Shown piece by piece: positions 29,762 through 38,428 of a DNA stretch of 64,000 bases. The notes beneath the pieces are model-generated. The model was not told the DNA's origin. It ran no database searches and was given only the letters and a program-made list of their open reading frames with translations. A program made the translations under genes and the position numbers. Numbering within the stretch: position 1 is the stretch's first letter; each line of letters begins with the position of its first letter. Origin of the DNA: Stenotrophomonas raiganjensis (SeqCode) (GTDB lineage: Bacteria; Pseudomonadota; Gammaproteobacteria; Xanthomonadales; Xanthomonadaceae); contig NZ_JAUTXR010000114.1 of NCBI RefSeq assembly GCF_030658505.1, positions 12,936 to 76,935 of the forward strand, in the 5' to 3' direction.

Positions 29762-31081
29762 ATGACAGCAGCTGCTGCCGACAAGAAGAAGTTGCCCTTG
29801 CATTGGAAGATGGGCATCGGCTTTGCGATCGGCCTGGTCCTGGGACTGATCGTGCACGCCCTGGGCGGCAGCGTCGACGGTCTGCAGGCCGGTGCCAAGT
29901 GGGTAATGGACTACGTCACCACCCCGGCGTCGGGCCTGTTCCTCAACCTGATCTTCATGCTGATCGTGCCGCTGATCTTCTCGGCGCTGATCATGGGCGT
30001 GTCGGAAATGGGCGACATCCGCGCCCTCGGCCGCATCGGCTGGAAGACCCTGGCCTATACCGTGCTGTTGTCCGGCATCGCCGTGGGCATCGGCCTGGTG
30101 CTGGTCAACCTGCTCAAGCCAGGTGCCGGCGTCGATCCGCAGACCGCGGCGCTGATGCTGTCGGAGAACGCCGAGCGCAGCAAGGAGATCGTCGCCGGCA
30201 TCCACGGCACGCCGAAGGGCATGGACATGCTGCTGTCGATCGTGCCGAGCAACGTGCTGCAGGCCGCGTCGGACAACGGTGCGATCCTGTCGTTGATGTT
30301 CTTCGCGCTGATGTTCGGCATCGGCATGGTGCTGACCGATGATGAGAAGGTCGCGCCGCTGCGCCGCGCGATCGAAGGCGTGTTCGAAATCTCGATGACC
30401 CTGATCAACCTGGTCATCCGCCTGGCCCCGTATGCAGTGGCCTGCTTCATGTTCAACCTGGCCGCGCTGTTCGGCTTCGAGCTGATCATCCGCCTCGGCG
30501 CCTACGTGGGCGTGGTGGTGCTGGCGCTGGGCCTGCACATGATCGTGACCTACGGCGCCGCGGTGTGGCTGTCCGGCCGTTCGCCGCTGTCGTTCTTCCG
30601 CGACACCCAGGAAGCGACGGTGATGGCGTTCTCCACCGCCTCCAGCAACGCCACCCTGCCGACCGCGCTGCGCGTGGCCGACCAGATGGGCCTGCCGCAG
30701 CGCGTGTCGCGCTTCGTGCTGACCGTAGGCGCCACCGCCAACCAGAACGGCACCGCGCTGTTCGAGGGCGTGACGGTGATCTTCCTGGCCCAGTTCTTCG
30801 GCGTGGACCTGAGCATCGGCCAGCAGATCATGGTGATGGCGGTCTGCATCCTCGGTGGCATCGGTACCGCCGGCGTGCCGTCGGGCTCGCTGCCGGTGGT
30901 GGCGATGATCTGCGCGATGGTGGGCGTGAACCCGCTGGGCATCGGCCTGATCCTGGGCGTGAACCACTTCCTGGACATGTGCCGCACCGCCCTGAACGTG
31001 ACCGGCGACCTGGCCCTGACCACCCTGGTGGCCAAGGGCGAATCGCACGACGGCCCGGCGCTGGGCCCGCAGCAGGACTGA
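29762..31081 (+). CDS. dicarboxylate/amino acid:cation symporter (DAACS family)
   Basis: A 439-residue inner-membrane secondary transporter of the GltP/DctA family that takes up C4-dicarboxylates or acidic amino acids with Na+ or H+. The first span is at about residues 15-35, followed by further spans and the re-entrant hairpins: SSNATLPTAL (serine-rich hairpin 1), TANQNGTALFEG (the NxxG cation-binding motif), GTAGVPSGS (hairpin 2) and LDMCRTALNVTGD, which holds the substrate-coordinating Asp and Arg. GAGGAAA lies 7 nt before the ATG. Single gene; substrate cannot be decided from motifs. Confidence 0.93.
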   Translation: MTAAAADKKKLPLHWKMGIGFAIGLVLGLIVHALGGSVDGLQAGAKWVMDYVTTPASGLFLNLIFMLIVPLIFSALIMGVSEMGDIRALGRIGWKTLAYTVLLSGIAVGIGLVLVNLLKPGAGVDPQTAALMLSENAERSKEIVAGIHGTPKGMDMLLSIVPSNVLQAASDNGAILSLMFFALMFGIGMVLTDDEKVAPLRRAIEGVFEISMTLINLVIRLAPYAVACFMFNLAALFGFELIIRLGAYVGVVVLALGLHMIVTYGAAVWLSGRSPLSFFRDTQEATVMAFSTASSNATLPTALRVADQMGLPQRVSRFVLTVGATANQNGTALFEGVTVIFLAQFFGVDLSIGQQIMVMAVCILGGIGTAGVPSGSLPVVAMICAMVGVNPLGIGLILGVNHFLDMCRTALNVTGDLALTTLVAKGESHDGPALGPQQD

Positions 31082-31109
31082 GTCCAACGCCACGGCTGGC
31101 GACCTGATC

Positions 31110-31149
31110 GGGGTCGGATTGCTTTCCGCAGGGAAAGGAATCCGACCCC
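31110..31149. repeat. GGGTC-ended palindrome, copy 1
   Basis: Left arm GGGGTCGGATTGCTTTCC and right arm GGGAAAGGAATCCGACCCC around GCA, with one mismatched pair. TTTTC follows on the plus strand, so it could end transcription of the symporter gene. The same design (GGGTC end, TTTCC-GCA-GGAAA core) occurs at 54429-54469 and, inverted, at 61621-61660. Confidence 0.75.
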
Positions 31150-31184
31150 TTTTCACATGCGGAATCCGGCGGAGATCACGGCGT

Positions 31185-31203
31185 TGCCGGCCAGCGGCCG
31201 GCA
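31185..31203. repeat. SMAG-like hairpin TGCCGGCC-AGC-GGCCGGCA
   Basis: An 8-bp perfect stem with a 3-nt loop in the gap before tkt; the flanking GTAG signature has decayed. A possible -10 box of tkt, GACAAT, lies at 31246-31251; nothing else is evident in the 215-bp gap besides palindrome copy 1. Confidence 0.6.
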
Positions 31204-31296
31204 CGACCGGGCACGCTGAACCGACCCCCGGCCCGGCGACTATGGGACAATAGGCCGCCCGCACGTCCGCGGCCGCCTCCCGATTCCGACAGAACC

Positions 31297-33294
31297 ATGA
31301 CGCAGCCTACCCGTCGCCAGTTGGCCAACGCCATCCGCTTCCTTGCCGCCGATGCGGTTGAAACCGCAAAGTCCGGCCACCCCGGCATGCCCATGGGCAT
31401 GGCCGACATCGCCGAAGTCCTCTGGAACGACTACCTCCGCCATAACCCGAGCAACCCGCACTGGTTCAACCGCGACCGTTTCGTGCTGTCCAACGGCCAC
31501 GGTTCGATGCTGCAGTACGCGCTGCTGCACCTGAGTGGTTACGACCTGCCGATCGAGCAGCTGAAGCTGTTCCGCCAGCTGGGCAGCCACACCGCCGGTC
31601 ACCCGGAACGCCACGAGACCCCGGGCGTGGAAACCACCACCGGCCCGCTGGGCCAGGGTTTCGCCAATGCCGTGGGCTTCGCCCTGGCCGAGAAGCTGCT
31701 GGCACAGCGCTTCAACCGCCCGGAGCTGGAAGTGGTCGACCACCGCACCTGGGTGTTCATGGGCGATGGCTGCCTGATGGAAGGCGTGTCGCATGAAGCC
31801 GCCTCGCTGGCCGGCACCTGGGGCCTGCACAAGCTGGTCTGCTTCTGGGACAACAACCACATCTCCATCGACGGCAACGTCGAAGGCTGGTTCACCGACA
31901 ACACCCCAGAGCGTTTCGAGGCCTATGGCTGGAACGTGGTCCGCGACGTCGATGGCCACGATCCGGAAAGCATCAAGGCCGGGATCGAGGCCGCGCTGTC
32001 GCAGAGCGACAAGCCGACCCTGATCTGCTGCCGCACCACCATCGGTTTTGGTTCGCCGAACAAGGCGGGCAAGGAATCCAGCCACGGTGCCCCGCTGGGC
32101 AAGGACGAACTGGAAGCCACCCGCAAGCAGCTGGGCTGGGAGTACGGTCCGTTCGAGATCCCGCAGGCGATCTACGACGGCTGGCGCGCCAATGGTGCCG
32201 GCACCCTGCGCCAGGCTGAGTGGGAACAGCTGTTCGACAAGTACGCCAGCCAGTACCCGGCTGAAGCGTCCGAGCTGACCCGCCGTTCGCACGGCGAACT
32301 GCCGGCCGACTTCGTTGCCAAGGCCGACGCCTACATCGCCCAGGTGGCCGCTGAAGGCCCGACGATCGCCTCGCGCAAGGCCTCGCAGCTGGCCATCGAA
32401 GCCTACGCGCCGCTGCTGCCGGAAATCGTCGGTGGCTCGGCTGACCTGGCGCACTCCAACCTGACCCTGTGGAAGGGCAGCAAGTCGGTCGCCAGTGACG
32501 ACGCCAACGCCAACTACGTGTACTACGGCGTGCGCGAGTTCGGCATGACCGCGATCGCCAATGGCCTGGCCCTGCACGGCGGTTTCATTCCGTTCGACGC
32601 CACCTTCCTGGTGTTCAGCGACTACGCCCGCAACGGCGTGCGCATGAGTGCACTGATCCCGGCCCACGCCATCCACGTCTATACCCACGACTCGATCGGC
32701 CTGGGCGAAGACGGCCCGACCCACCAGCCGGTGGAGCACCTGGCCTCGCTGCGCTACATCCCGAACAACGACGTGTGGCGCCCGTGCGATGCGGTCGAGT
32801 CGGCGGTGAGCTGGAAGGCCGCGATCACCCGCCAGGACGGCCCGAGCTGCCTGGTGTTCAGCCGCCAGAACCTGCCGCACCAGCCGCGCAACGCCGAGCA
32901 GATCGCCCAGATCGAGCGCGGTGGCTACGTGCTGGCCGATGCCGCTGGTACCCCGGACGTGATCCTGATCGCCACCGGTTCGGAAGTCTCGCTGGCCACC
33001 GAAGCCAAGGCCCAGCTGGACGCGGCTGGCCTCAAGACCCGCGTGGTCTCGATGCCGTCCACCGACGTGTTCCTGCGCCAGGACGCGGCCTACCGTGAAT
33101 CGGTGCTGCCGAACGCGGTGCGCAAGCGCGTGGCTGTGGAAGCCGGTGTCACCGGCTTCTGGCGCCAGTTCGTCGGCCTGGACGGTGCAGTGATCGGTAT
33201 CGACACCTTCGGCGCCTCGGCGCCGGCCGACCAGCTGTACAAGCACTTCGGCATCACCACCGCCCACGTGGTGGAAGCCGCCAAGGCGCTGTAA
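31297..33294 (+). CDS. tkt: transketolase
   Basis: A 665-residue thiamine-diphosphate enzyme that moves two-carbon ketol units between sugar phosphates in the non-oxidative pentose phosphate pathway. Recognisable features: [24 protein letters not shown] at the start (quoted motif SGHPGMPMG), the ThDP-binding [20 protein letters not shown] region (GDG...N), [18 protein letters not shown], and the pyrimidine-domain stretch [21 protein letters not shown] with the catalytic Glu. [15 protein letters not shown] is also diagnostic. Length is standard. Single gene with its own terminator. Confidence 0.97.
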   Translation: MTQPTRRQLANAIRFLAADAVETAKSGHPGMPMGMADIAEVLWNDYLRHNPSNPHWFNRDRFVLSNGHGSMLQYALLHLSGYDLPIEQLKLFRQLGSHTAGHPERHETPGVETTTGPLGQGFANAVGFALAEKLLAQRFNRPELEVVDHRTWVFMGDGCLMEGVSHEAASLAGTWGLHKLVCFWDNNHISIDGNVEGWFTDNTPERFEAYGWNVVRDVDGHDPESIKAGIEAALSQSDKPTLICCRTTIGFGSPNKAGKESSHGAPLGKDELEATRKQLGWEYGPFEIPQAIYDGWRANGAGTLRQAEWEQLFDKYASQYPAEASELTRRSHGELPADFVAKADAYIAQVAAEGPTIASRKASQLAIEAYAPLLPEIVGGSADLAHSNLTLWKGSKSVASDDANANYVYYGVREFGMTAIANGLALHGGFIPFDATFLVFSDYARNGVRMSALIPAHAIHVYTHDSIGLGEDGPTHQPVEHLASLRYIPNNDVWRPCDAVESAVSWKAAITRQDGPSCLVFSRQNLPHQPRNAEQIAQIERGGYVLADAAGTPDVILIATGSEVSLATEAKAQLDAAGLKTRVVSMPSTDVFLRQDAAYRESVLPNAVRKRVAVEAGVTGFWRQFVGLDGAVIGIDTFGASAPADQLYKHFGITTAHVVEAAKAL

Positions 33295-33315
33295 GCAGCC
33301 TCGCGACGTAAAGCA

Positions 33316-33346
33316 GGAAAGGCCGGCGCACGCCGGCCTTTTCTTT
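33316..33346 (+). terminator. rho-independent terminator of tkt
   Basis: GGAAAGGCCGGCG pairs with CGCCGGCCTTTTC around CA, followed by TTTG. It begins 22 nt after the tkt stop. Confidence 0.88.
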
Positions 33347-33494
33347 GTCCGGCATGTCCCGCCCGGCGGTGCCGCTGTCGCGTTGGCCTCTTCATCTGAC
33401 CTGCGATGTCTGCGAAAAGGAGGGCTGCCGAGGCTCCCTCGGAAGTAAGCATGGACAGCAAAAGCGGCGCGAAAACGCACGGCGTATTTGCGAT

Positions 33495-33515
33495 GTGTAA
33501 GGTGTTGCCTTGCAC
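33495..33515. promoter_or_regulatory. candidate HigA operator
   Basis: GTGTAAGG and CCTTGCAC form an inverted repeat (7 of 8 pairs) with spacer TGTTG, 9 nt before the higB start. Type II antitoxins of this family repress their own promoter through such short dyads. The position overlaps the likely -10 region. Confidence 0.5.
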
Positions 33516-33524
33516 TTGTGGCTC

Positions 33525-33803
33525 ATGATCGTCAGCTTCAGGCACAAAGGCCTGAAAGCGCTCTATGAGCGGGGCGACATTTCGGGAGTCCGTGCGGATC
33601 AGGTGGCTCGGTTGCGGCGTTTGCCTCTGCAGCTGGATCAGGCCCGGCTGCCTGGAGACATGGGCCTGCCCGGCAATCGCCTGCACCCTCTGCGGGGAAG
33701 CTATAGCGGCTACTGGGCTGTAAGTGTCTCGGCGAGTTGGCGATTGGTGTTCCGCTTTCGTGGGGTCGACGTCGAACTGGTCGATTACCTCGATTACCAC
33801 TAG
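33525..33803 (+). CDS. higB: HigB-like toxin (RelE superfamily mRNA interferase)
   Basis: A 92-residue basic protein of the HigB/RelE fold, predicted to cleave mRNA on the ribosome. Family features: MIVSFRHKGLKALYERGD at the N-terminus, RLHPLRGSYSGYWAVSVS with the conserved RxH/LxG-YWxVxVs core, and WRLVFRFRGVDVELVDYLDYH at the end. Start at ATG 33525 is supported by family length; a slightly longer start (33510) also exists. Toxin-first order with the antitoxin 11 nt downstream is the higBA arrangement, also seen in graT/graA. Confidence 0.9.
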   Translation: MIVSFRHKGLKALYERGDISGVRADQVARLRRLPLQLDQARLPGDMGLPGNRLHPLRGSYSGYWAVSVSASWRLVFRFRGVDVELVDYLDYH

Positions 33804-33814
33804 GAGTCTGCTTG

Positions 33815-34120
33815 ATGCCGTTGCATGATCCGCCGCATCCCGGGGAATCGCTGCGCGAAGACATCCTGCCAGCGATCAGCATGTCGATCAGTGCGCTGGC
33901 GCAGCACCTTGGCTATTCACGTGGACAGCTGTCGACCATCATCAACGGGCACGCCGGTATCTCCGCGGAACTCGCGTACCGTCTTGAACTTGCAGGTCTG
34001 GGCAATGCCCGCATGTGGCTGGCGATGCAGGCGGCCTATGACCTGTGGCAGGTCGAGCATCGAGCACATCCGCCCATTGCCCGCCTGTATCTTGAGGATG
34101 CAGTAAGGATGGGGCAGTAG
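33815..34120 (+). CDS. higA: HigA-like antitoxin (HTH, XRE family)
   Basis: A 101-residue DNA-binding antitoxin. The N-terminus (LHDPPHPGESLREDILPA) is the HigA/VapI signature; the helix-turn-helix is at about residues 26-55 (SISALAQHLGYSRGQLSTIING). It neutralises HigB and probably represses the operon at the dyad 33495-33515. AGGAG lies 9 nt before the ATG. Its TAG stop is itself the last three bases of a GTAG motif, so a decayed SMAG repeat (about 34117-34139) begins within the stop codon. Confidence 0.9.
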   Translation: MPLHDPPHPGESLREDILPAISMSISALAQHLGYSRGQLSTIINGHAGISAELAYRLELAGLGNARMWLAMQAAYDLWQVEHRAHPPIARLYLEDAVRMGQ

Positions 34121-34141
34121 ATCCGCGCCATGCAAGGATGA

Positions 34142-34203
34142 AAAAGGGGACGGAGGGATCAAGTCGTTTGTGCACAAACGACTTGATCCCTCCGTCCCCT
34201 TTT
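34142..34203. repeat. perfect 62-bp palindrome between higA and the acetyl-CoA hydrolase gene
   Basis: Two 31-nt arms pair perfectly without a loop (centre GTG|CAC). The ends read AAAAGGGGACGGAGGG and CCCTCCGTCCCCTTTT, so each strand has a T4 tract after a long stem. It lies 1 nt from the stop of the minus-strand gene and 21 nt after higA, a position fitting a bidirectional terminator. I recall similar GGGGACGGAGGG palindromes as dispersed repeats in Xanthomonadaceae, but only one copy is in this window. Confidence 0.8.
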
Positions 34204-34204
34204 C

Positions 34205-36157
34205 TCAGGCGGTACGCGCCAGCGCCAGCCGCAGCAGTCGCGCGTCCAGACGTTCGGCGAAGTCCTTCGGCGCCTGCAGGCCCATGCGCTGCAGGTACAC
34301 CGCATCGCCGTCGCCGGCCGGTTGCCGCAGAGCCGCCCAGACCGTGCGCAGCTTGTCGCCGCGGGTCTGCGTGTTGGCCTTCAGCCAACCCAGCGCCTTC
34401 ACCAGCACCTGCTCGATCTCGTTGAAGTCGCTGCCCAGCGGATAGTCCGGCAGGCTGCCGTCGGCGCGGAACGGTGCCAGCGCCGCCGCCAGCGCCTGTG
34501 GCGTGTTGCGCTCCTGGCGCTCCGGATCCGGTTGCGTGGCTGCCAGCAGCTTGCGCGAGGCCTGTGCCTGCTGCAGCAGGCCGCTCTGGAACGGGGCTTC
34601 GGTGATTGCCGTCATCGCATGCACGCAGTCCTCGTCGGTCAGTCCACGCAGGTCGGCGATGCCGTACTCGTTGAGGTAGATGTCGCGCAGGTGGCGCGGG
34701 ATGGTGGTGTGCCCGTAGTTCCAGCGCACGTTGGATTCGCGCCGGCCCTTGTCATCACGTGCGGCGCGGAACATCAGCACGCTGCGCGCTTCCGGCAGGG
34801 CATGTGCCATCGCCACGAAGTTGTACTGGCCACCCACGCCGGACACCACACGTCCGTCGTCCAGCGCATCCGACACCGCTGCGCCCAGCGCGGTGGCCAT
34901 CATGCAGGAATTGAAGAAGCGCGCGTGCCGGCGCTGCAGGCGTTCCAGCGTCTCGTTGCCGCCGTACAGCTGGTTGATCTCGCTGATGCGGCGCATGCCG
35001 ATCGCACGGCACTCGTCTTCCGGCAGCGTGCGCAGCCACTCGTAGAACTCCGGCGAGCCCAGGTAGAACGCGCCGTGCAGGTACTCGCCCTCGGCCGCCA
35101 GGGTGGCGTGGTCGATGGACAGCGTGCTGCCGTTCTCGATGCGCTTCATCAGCGCCAGGTCGTCGTGCACCTTGCGCTTGATCACCCCGGTCTGCACCAG
35201 CCGGCGGAAGCCTTCGTTGAGCATCTCGCTGCAGCCGTACAGGCCCACCTCGAACGGATCCAGTCCGCCGATCTCCTGCACCAGCGGGTGGCTGGCCAGC
35301 TGTGGATCCAACGCATGCAGCACGCGGCGGTAGCGCGCGTTGTCGGTGTGGCGCAGCACCAGCGCATGGCTGAGCGCGTCGGCCAGCGTGCCGATGCCGA
35401 TCTGCAGGGTGCCGCCGTCGCGCACCAGCGTGCTGGCGTACAGGCCAATGGCGTAGTCTGCATCGCCGACCGGCTGCCGCGGCAGCCCGAACAGCGCCGG
35501 GTACGGCGGTGGCGGCGTGATCACCAGATCGAAGAAGGACACGTCGACCGTGGCCGAGCCGCCCAGATAGGGCAGCTGCGGATCGATCTCGGCAATCAGC
35601 AACGGGCGCGGCAGGCCACGCGCGGTCATCGCATCGAGCGTGTCCTGGGTGATGTCGTTGTTGCACGACAGCGAAAGCCGGCGATCGTTCGGCCGCATCG
35701 CTACCTTCTGCACGATCACCTGTGGCGCGCGCTGCGCGACCGCATCGGCGGCGTGGGTGTAGTTCAGGCTGGTATAGCTGGACTGCGCCTGCCGCGAACC
35801 GAGCAGGGCGCCGGACTGCATGTAGAACTCTTCCACCTGCACGTGCGCCGGCAACGCGTCGCGCGCGATGGCATCGGCATAGGCCAGGCGCGGGAAATCG
35901 TCGCCGAAATGGCGCTGCGCGAACGGTGCCATGAAGCGTGCCTCCAGGCCGTTGCCGCGCGCCTTTGGCGGGTTCAGCGACAGCGCGGTATACAGCTGCA
36001 GCGGCCGCGACGCATCGTGCTCGACGCGCGCGTACAGGGCATTGAGCAGCCGATGTGGCTTGCCCAGTGCCAGCGGTGCCCCGATCCGCAGCGGCCCGTC
36101 CACGCGCGCAAACAACCAGTCGACAGCGGCGTCCAGGTCGGTGAGGTGTTCGGTCAT
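34205..36157 (-). CDS. acetyl-CoA hydrolase/transferase family protein
   Basis: A 650-residue protein of the acetyl-CoA hydrolase/CoA-transferase family, which moves or hydrolyses the CoA of short acyl-CoAs. Motifs include GIGTLADALSHALVLRH in the N-terminal CoA-transferase domain and VVSGVGGQYNFVAMAHAL with GRRESNVRW in the C-terminal domain. It is longer than succinyl-CoA:acetate CoA-transferases (about 500 residues) because of an N-terminal extension and a C-terminal helical tail of about 90 residues. ATG 36157 starts MTEHLTDLD; an in-frame extension to 36313 overlaps the neighbour and lacks support. Whether it is a hydrolase or a transferase, and its substrate, cannot be told. Confidence 0.87.
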   Translation of the reverse strand: MTEHLTDLDAAVDWLFARVDGPLRIGAPLALGKPHRLLNALYARVEHDASRPLQLYTALSLNPPKARGNGLEARFMAPFAQRHFGDDFPRLAYADAIARDALPAHVQVEEFYMQSGALLGSRQAQSSYTSLNYTHAADAVAQRAPQVIVQKVAMRPNDRRLSLSCNNDITQDTLDAMTARGLPRPLLIAEIDPQLPYLGGSATVDVSFFDLVITPPPPYPALFGLPRQPVGDADYAIGLYASTLVRDGGTLQIGIGTLADALSHALVLRHTDNARYRRVLHALDPQLASHPLVQEIGGLDPFEVGLYGCSEMLNEGFRRLVQTGVIKRKVHDDLALMKRIENGSTLSIDHATLAAEGEYLHGAFYLGSPEFYEWLRTLPEDECRAIGMRRISEINQLYGGNETLERLQRRHARFFNSCMMATALGAAVSDALDDGRVVSGVGGQYNFVAMAHALPEARSVLMFRAARDDKGRRESNVRWNYGHTTIPRHLRDIYLNEYGIADLRGLTDEDCVHAMTAITEAPFQSGLLQQAQASRKLLAATQPDPERQERNTPQALAAALAPFRADGSLPDYPLGSDFNEIEQVLVKALGWLKANTQTRGDKLRTVWAALRQPAGDGDAVYLQRMGLQAPKDFAERLDARLLRLALARTA

Positions 36158-36191
36158 GCGCGGTGGTCCTGCGTGTGGGGGAGTGCGGGCA

Positions 36192-36749
36192 TTACAGCAT
36201 GTCGGGCTTGAACCGCCGTCGACGCGAGACTTCGGCGCCGGACACCATGAACTGCCCATCGCCGCGGTAGTGCACCGTGCGTGGCAGCTTCGGCCGTGGC
36301 GCGACGTGCGCATGCACGATTTCCCAGATGAACAGGTTGCTCGATGTCACCTGGCTGTCGTCGTACAGGCGGCACTCGAAGCACGAATGGCACTGCCCCA
36401 CCAGCGGCGCGCCGACCTCGCGTGCGGGCAGCGCGTCGAGCCCGAACCGGGCGAACTTGTCGACCTCGCGACCGCTGCAGTTGCCGATGTCGACCACGGT
36501 ATCGAGCAGCTCCACGCTGGGTACGTTGATCACGCACTCGCCACTGCCGACGGCCAGGCCGTGGCTGTGGTTCTCGTTCCACAGGTAGGTGGCGACCAGT
36601 GAAGGTGAAAAGCCCATCACCATGTGCCAGCCCATCGTCATCAGGTTGCGCTGACCACGCCAGGCGGTGCTGACCAGCACGATCGGGCCGGGTTCGAGGA
36701 AACGGCGGGCCTGCTCGACCGGGAAGTCCTTCTTGGGCAGCGCTTTCAT
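36192..36749 (-). CDS. flavin reductase-like (FMN-binding split barrel) protein
   Basis: A 185-residue cytoplasmic protein with the flavin reductase-like fold: VLVSTAWRGQRNLMTMGWHMVMGFSPSLVATYLW (the FMN-binding half, quoted as GWHMVMGFSPSL), then a GECVINVPSVELLDTVVDIG stretch and FECRLYDDSQV. Such proteins reduce flavins or use bound FMN; the partner is unknown. Start MKALPKKDFPVEQ at 36749 is preferred; an extension to 36869 would run across the blaI operator. It ends 34 nt before the acetyl-CoA hydrolase start on the same strand, so the two may be co-transcribed. Confidence 0.85.
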   Translation of the reverse strand: MKALPKKDFPVEQARRFLEPGPIVLVSTAWRGQRNLMTMGWHMVMGFSPSLVATYLWNENHSHGLAVGSGECVINVPSVELLDTVVDIGNCSGREVDKFARFGLDALPAREVGAPLVGQCHSCFECRLYDDSQVTSSNLFIWEIVHAHVAPRPKLPRTVHYRGDGQFMVSGAEVSRRRRFKPDML

Positions 36750-36812
36750 CCGAAGCCTCGGGTGGGAGGGCTCGATGCTGGCGCAAGGCCGATGAATCCG
36801 GAGTCGAGGGGC

Positions 36813-36866
36813 TTGACAGCCAGTTCGATTACGTGCGTAATCGAAATGTCGATTACGGATGTAAAT
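36813..36866 (+). promoter_or_regulatory. blaI promoter with BlaI-type operators
   Basis: TTGACA at 36813-36818 is a consensus -35. The -10 region is covered by a perfect dyad, TTCGATTACG (36824-36833) and CGTAATCGAA (36836-36845), spacer TG. A second, imperfect copy follows: GATTAC at 36851-36856 and GTAAATC at 36861-36867, abutting the ATG at 36868. Two operators overlapping a promoter directly before blaI fit autorepression by BlaI. The divergent flavin reductase gene shares this 118-bp gap and may be co-regulated. Confidence 0.7.
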
Positions 36867-36867
36867 C

Positions 36868-37233
36868 ATGACCCCGATCAGCGAAGCCGAAGCCGTTGTG
36901 ATGGAGGTGCTGTGGCATCAGGCACCGCGTAGCGCCGACGAGGTGGTCGCCGCGCTGGCCCACCGCGACTGGGCCGAGCCGACCATCAAGACCCTGCTCA
37001 ACCGCCTGCTGACCAAGGGCGCGATCGCCGCCGAGCGCGATGGCCGGCGCTATCTGTACCGCCCGCTGCTGCAGCGCCAGGCCTGGGTGGAGGCACAGAG
37101 CCAGGACTTCATCGGGCGCGTCTTCGAAGGCCGCGTGGCACCGCTGGTGGCGCACTTCAGCGAACGTGGCCAGTTGAGCGCGCAGGACATTGCCGAACTG
37201 AAGAAGCTGATCCAGGAGCTGGACCATGACTGA
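36868..37233 (+). CDS. blaI: BlaI/MecI/CopY-family winged-helix repressor
   Basis: A 121-residue DNA-binding repressor. The N-terminal winged helix reads ISEAEAVVMEVLWHQAPRSADEVVAAL, then the recognition region WAEPTIKTLLNRLLTKGAIAAERDGRRYLYRPLL, the standard BlaI signature; the C-terminal helices serve dimerisation. Paired with an M56-family membrane peptidase as in beta-lactam sensors of Gram-positives. No beta-lactamase gene is in the window, so the target may be only this operon or distant genes. The stop lies within the first codons of the next gene (8-nt overlap). Confidence 0.92.
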   Translation: MTPISEAEAVVMEVLWHQAPRSADEVVAALAHRDWAEPTIKTLLNRLLTKGAIAAERDGRRYLYRPLLQRQAWVEAQSQDFIGRVFEGRVAPLVAHFSERGQLSAQDIAELKKLIQELDHD

Positions 37234-38428
37234 GCTGCTCGGCGGACTATGGCAGGCCAGCCTGTGGTTGGCGGTGGGCGCGGTCCTGCTGGCGGTGATG
37301 CGGCCGCTGCTGGTGCGATTGGGGGGCGCTGGTCTGGCCTACCGCAGCTGGTGGCTGCTGCCGATGCTGCTGCTGGCACTGATGCTGCCGTTGCCGCAGG
37401 TTGCGTTGTTGCAGCAGGCGCCCACGCTGCCGCTGACAGTGCTGCCCGGTGCCATTGATGGCGCGGCCGGACAGTCCTTGCCATGGGCCGGGTTGTTGCT
37501 GGCATTCTGGGCCGTGGGCACGGGCCGCTGCCTGCTGCGCGACCTGCGCGCGCAGCGTCGATTCGAACGGCGCATGGGCCTGCTGACGCCGCGCACCGAT
37601 GGCAGCTGGCAGGCCAGCGCCGACCCGGGCCTGCCAGCGCTGGTCGGGTTGTGGCAGCCGCGCATCGTGGTCGGTCCTGACTTCGATCAGCAGTTCAGCG
37701 CGCAGGAACAGAGCCTGATCCTGCTGCACGAGCGCAGCCACCGCCGCAATGGCGATCATTGGGCCAATGGTGCGTTGCTGCTGGTCCGCGCGGTGTTCTG
37801 GTTCCACCCGCTGGTGCCCTGGGCCGCACGCTGCTTCCTGCGCGACCAGGAACTGGCCTGCGATGCCCGCACCATCGGCCCGCAGCCTGCGCTGCGCGGC
37901 CTCTATGCCAGCACGCTGCTGAAGGCGCAGCTGGTTCACCCGGTTGCGCCAGCGGTCTGCCATTGGCGCAGCCAACCCGTGTTGAAGGAGCGTATCGCCA
38001 TGTTGAAGCAGTCCAAGCGGAAGGCATTGCCGTGGGTGTCGGGGCAGGTGCTGGTCGTCGGGTTGTGCCTGGGAATGGGCGCAGTAGCGTGGGCCAGCCA
38101 GGGCGATGCGATGGCCGGCCGCCCGGCAGCGGCGGTCACGGATCGGGAGATCCAGGTCGTCAAGATGCCACCGCCCTCCTATCCCAGGTCCGCGTTCGAG
38201 CAACGCCAGGTGGGCGTGGTGAACCTGCGCGTGGAAGTGGATGCCAGCGGCCAACCCACCGATGTCAGGGTGCTCAGTGCCACCAATCCGGGCGTGTTCG
38301 ACGCGGTGTCGATCACCGCAGCGCGCAGCTGGACCTATCGGCCGGCGATGAAGAACGGCAAGCCGGTGGCAGGCGCAGTGAAGATTCCGATCACCTTTGC
38401 GATGGACAACAGCGAGGACGCCCAGTGA
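37226..38428 (+). CDS. BlaR1-like M56 metallopeptidase fused to a TonB C-terminal domain
   Basis: A 400-residue membrane sensor. N-terminal spans at about 8-28, 37-57 and 88-105, then the cytoplasmic zinc-peptidase motif His168-Glu-Arg-Ser-His172 followed by DQELACDA, as in M56 peptidases that cleave BlaI. A further span at about 268-290 leads into a periplasmic TonB C-terminal domain (VVKMPPPSYPRSAFEQRQVGVV...ARSWTYRPAMKNGKPV). The penicillin-binding sensor domain of true BlaR1 is absent, replaced by the TonB-like domain, so the signal is probably not a beta-lactam (inference). Overlaps blaI by 8 nt and the lipoprotein gene by 4 nt. Confidence 0.9.
   Translation: MTELLGGLWQASLWLAVGAVLLAVMRPLLVRLGGAGLAYRSWWLLPMLLLALMLPLPQVALLQQAPTLPLTVLPGAIDGAAGQSLPWAGLLLAFWAVGTGRCLLRDLRAQRRFERRMGLLTPRTDGSWQASADPGLPALVGLWQPRIVVGPDFDQQFSAQEQSLILLHERSHRRNGDHWANGALLLVRAVFWFHPLVPWAARCFLRDQELACDARTIGPQPALRGLYASTLLKAQLVHPVAPAVCHWRSQPVLKERIAMLKQSKRKALPWVSGQVLVVGLCLGMGAVAWASQGDAMAGRPAAAVTDREIQVVKMPPPSYPRSAFEQRQVGVVNLRVEVDASGQPTDVRVLSATNPGVFDAVSITAARSWTYRPAMKNGKPVAGAVKIPITFAMDNSEDAQ

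Noticed and set aside
36868..38428. blaI/M56 pair as the regulator of a beta-lactamase
   Set aside because: No beta-lactamase gene is nearby and the M56 protein lacks a penicillin-binding sensor domain; as I recall, the S. maltophilia L1/L2 enzymes are controlled by AmpR.
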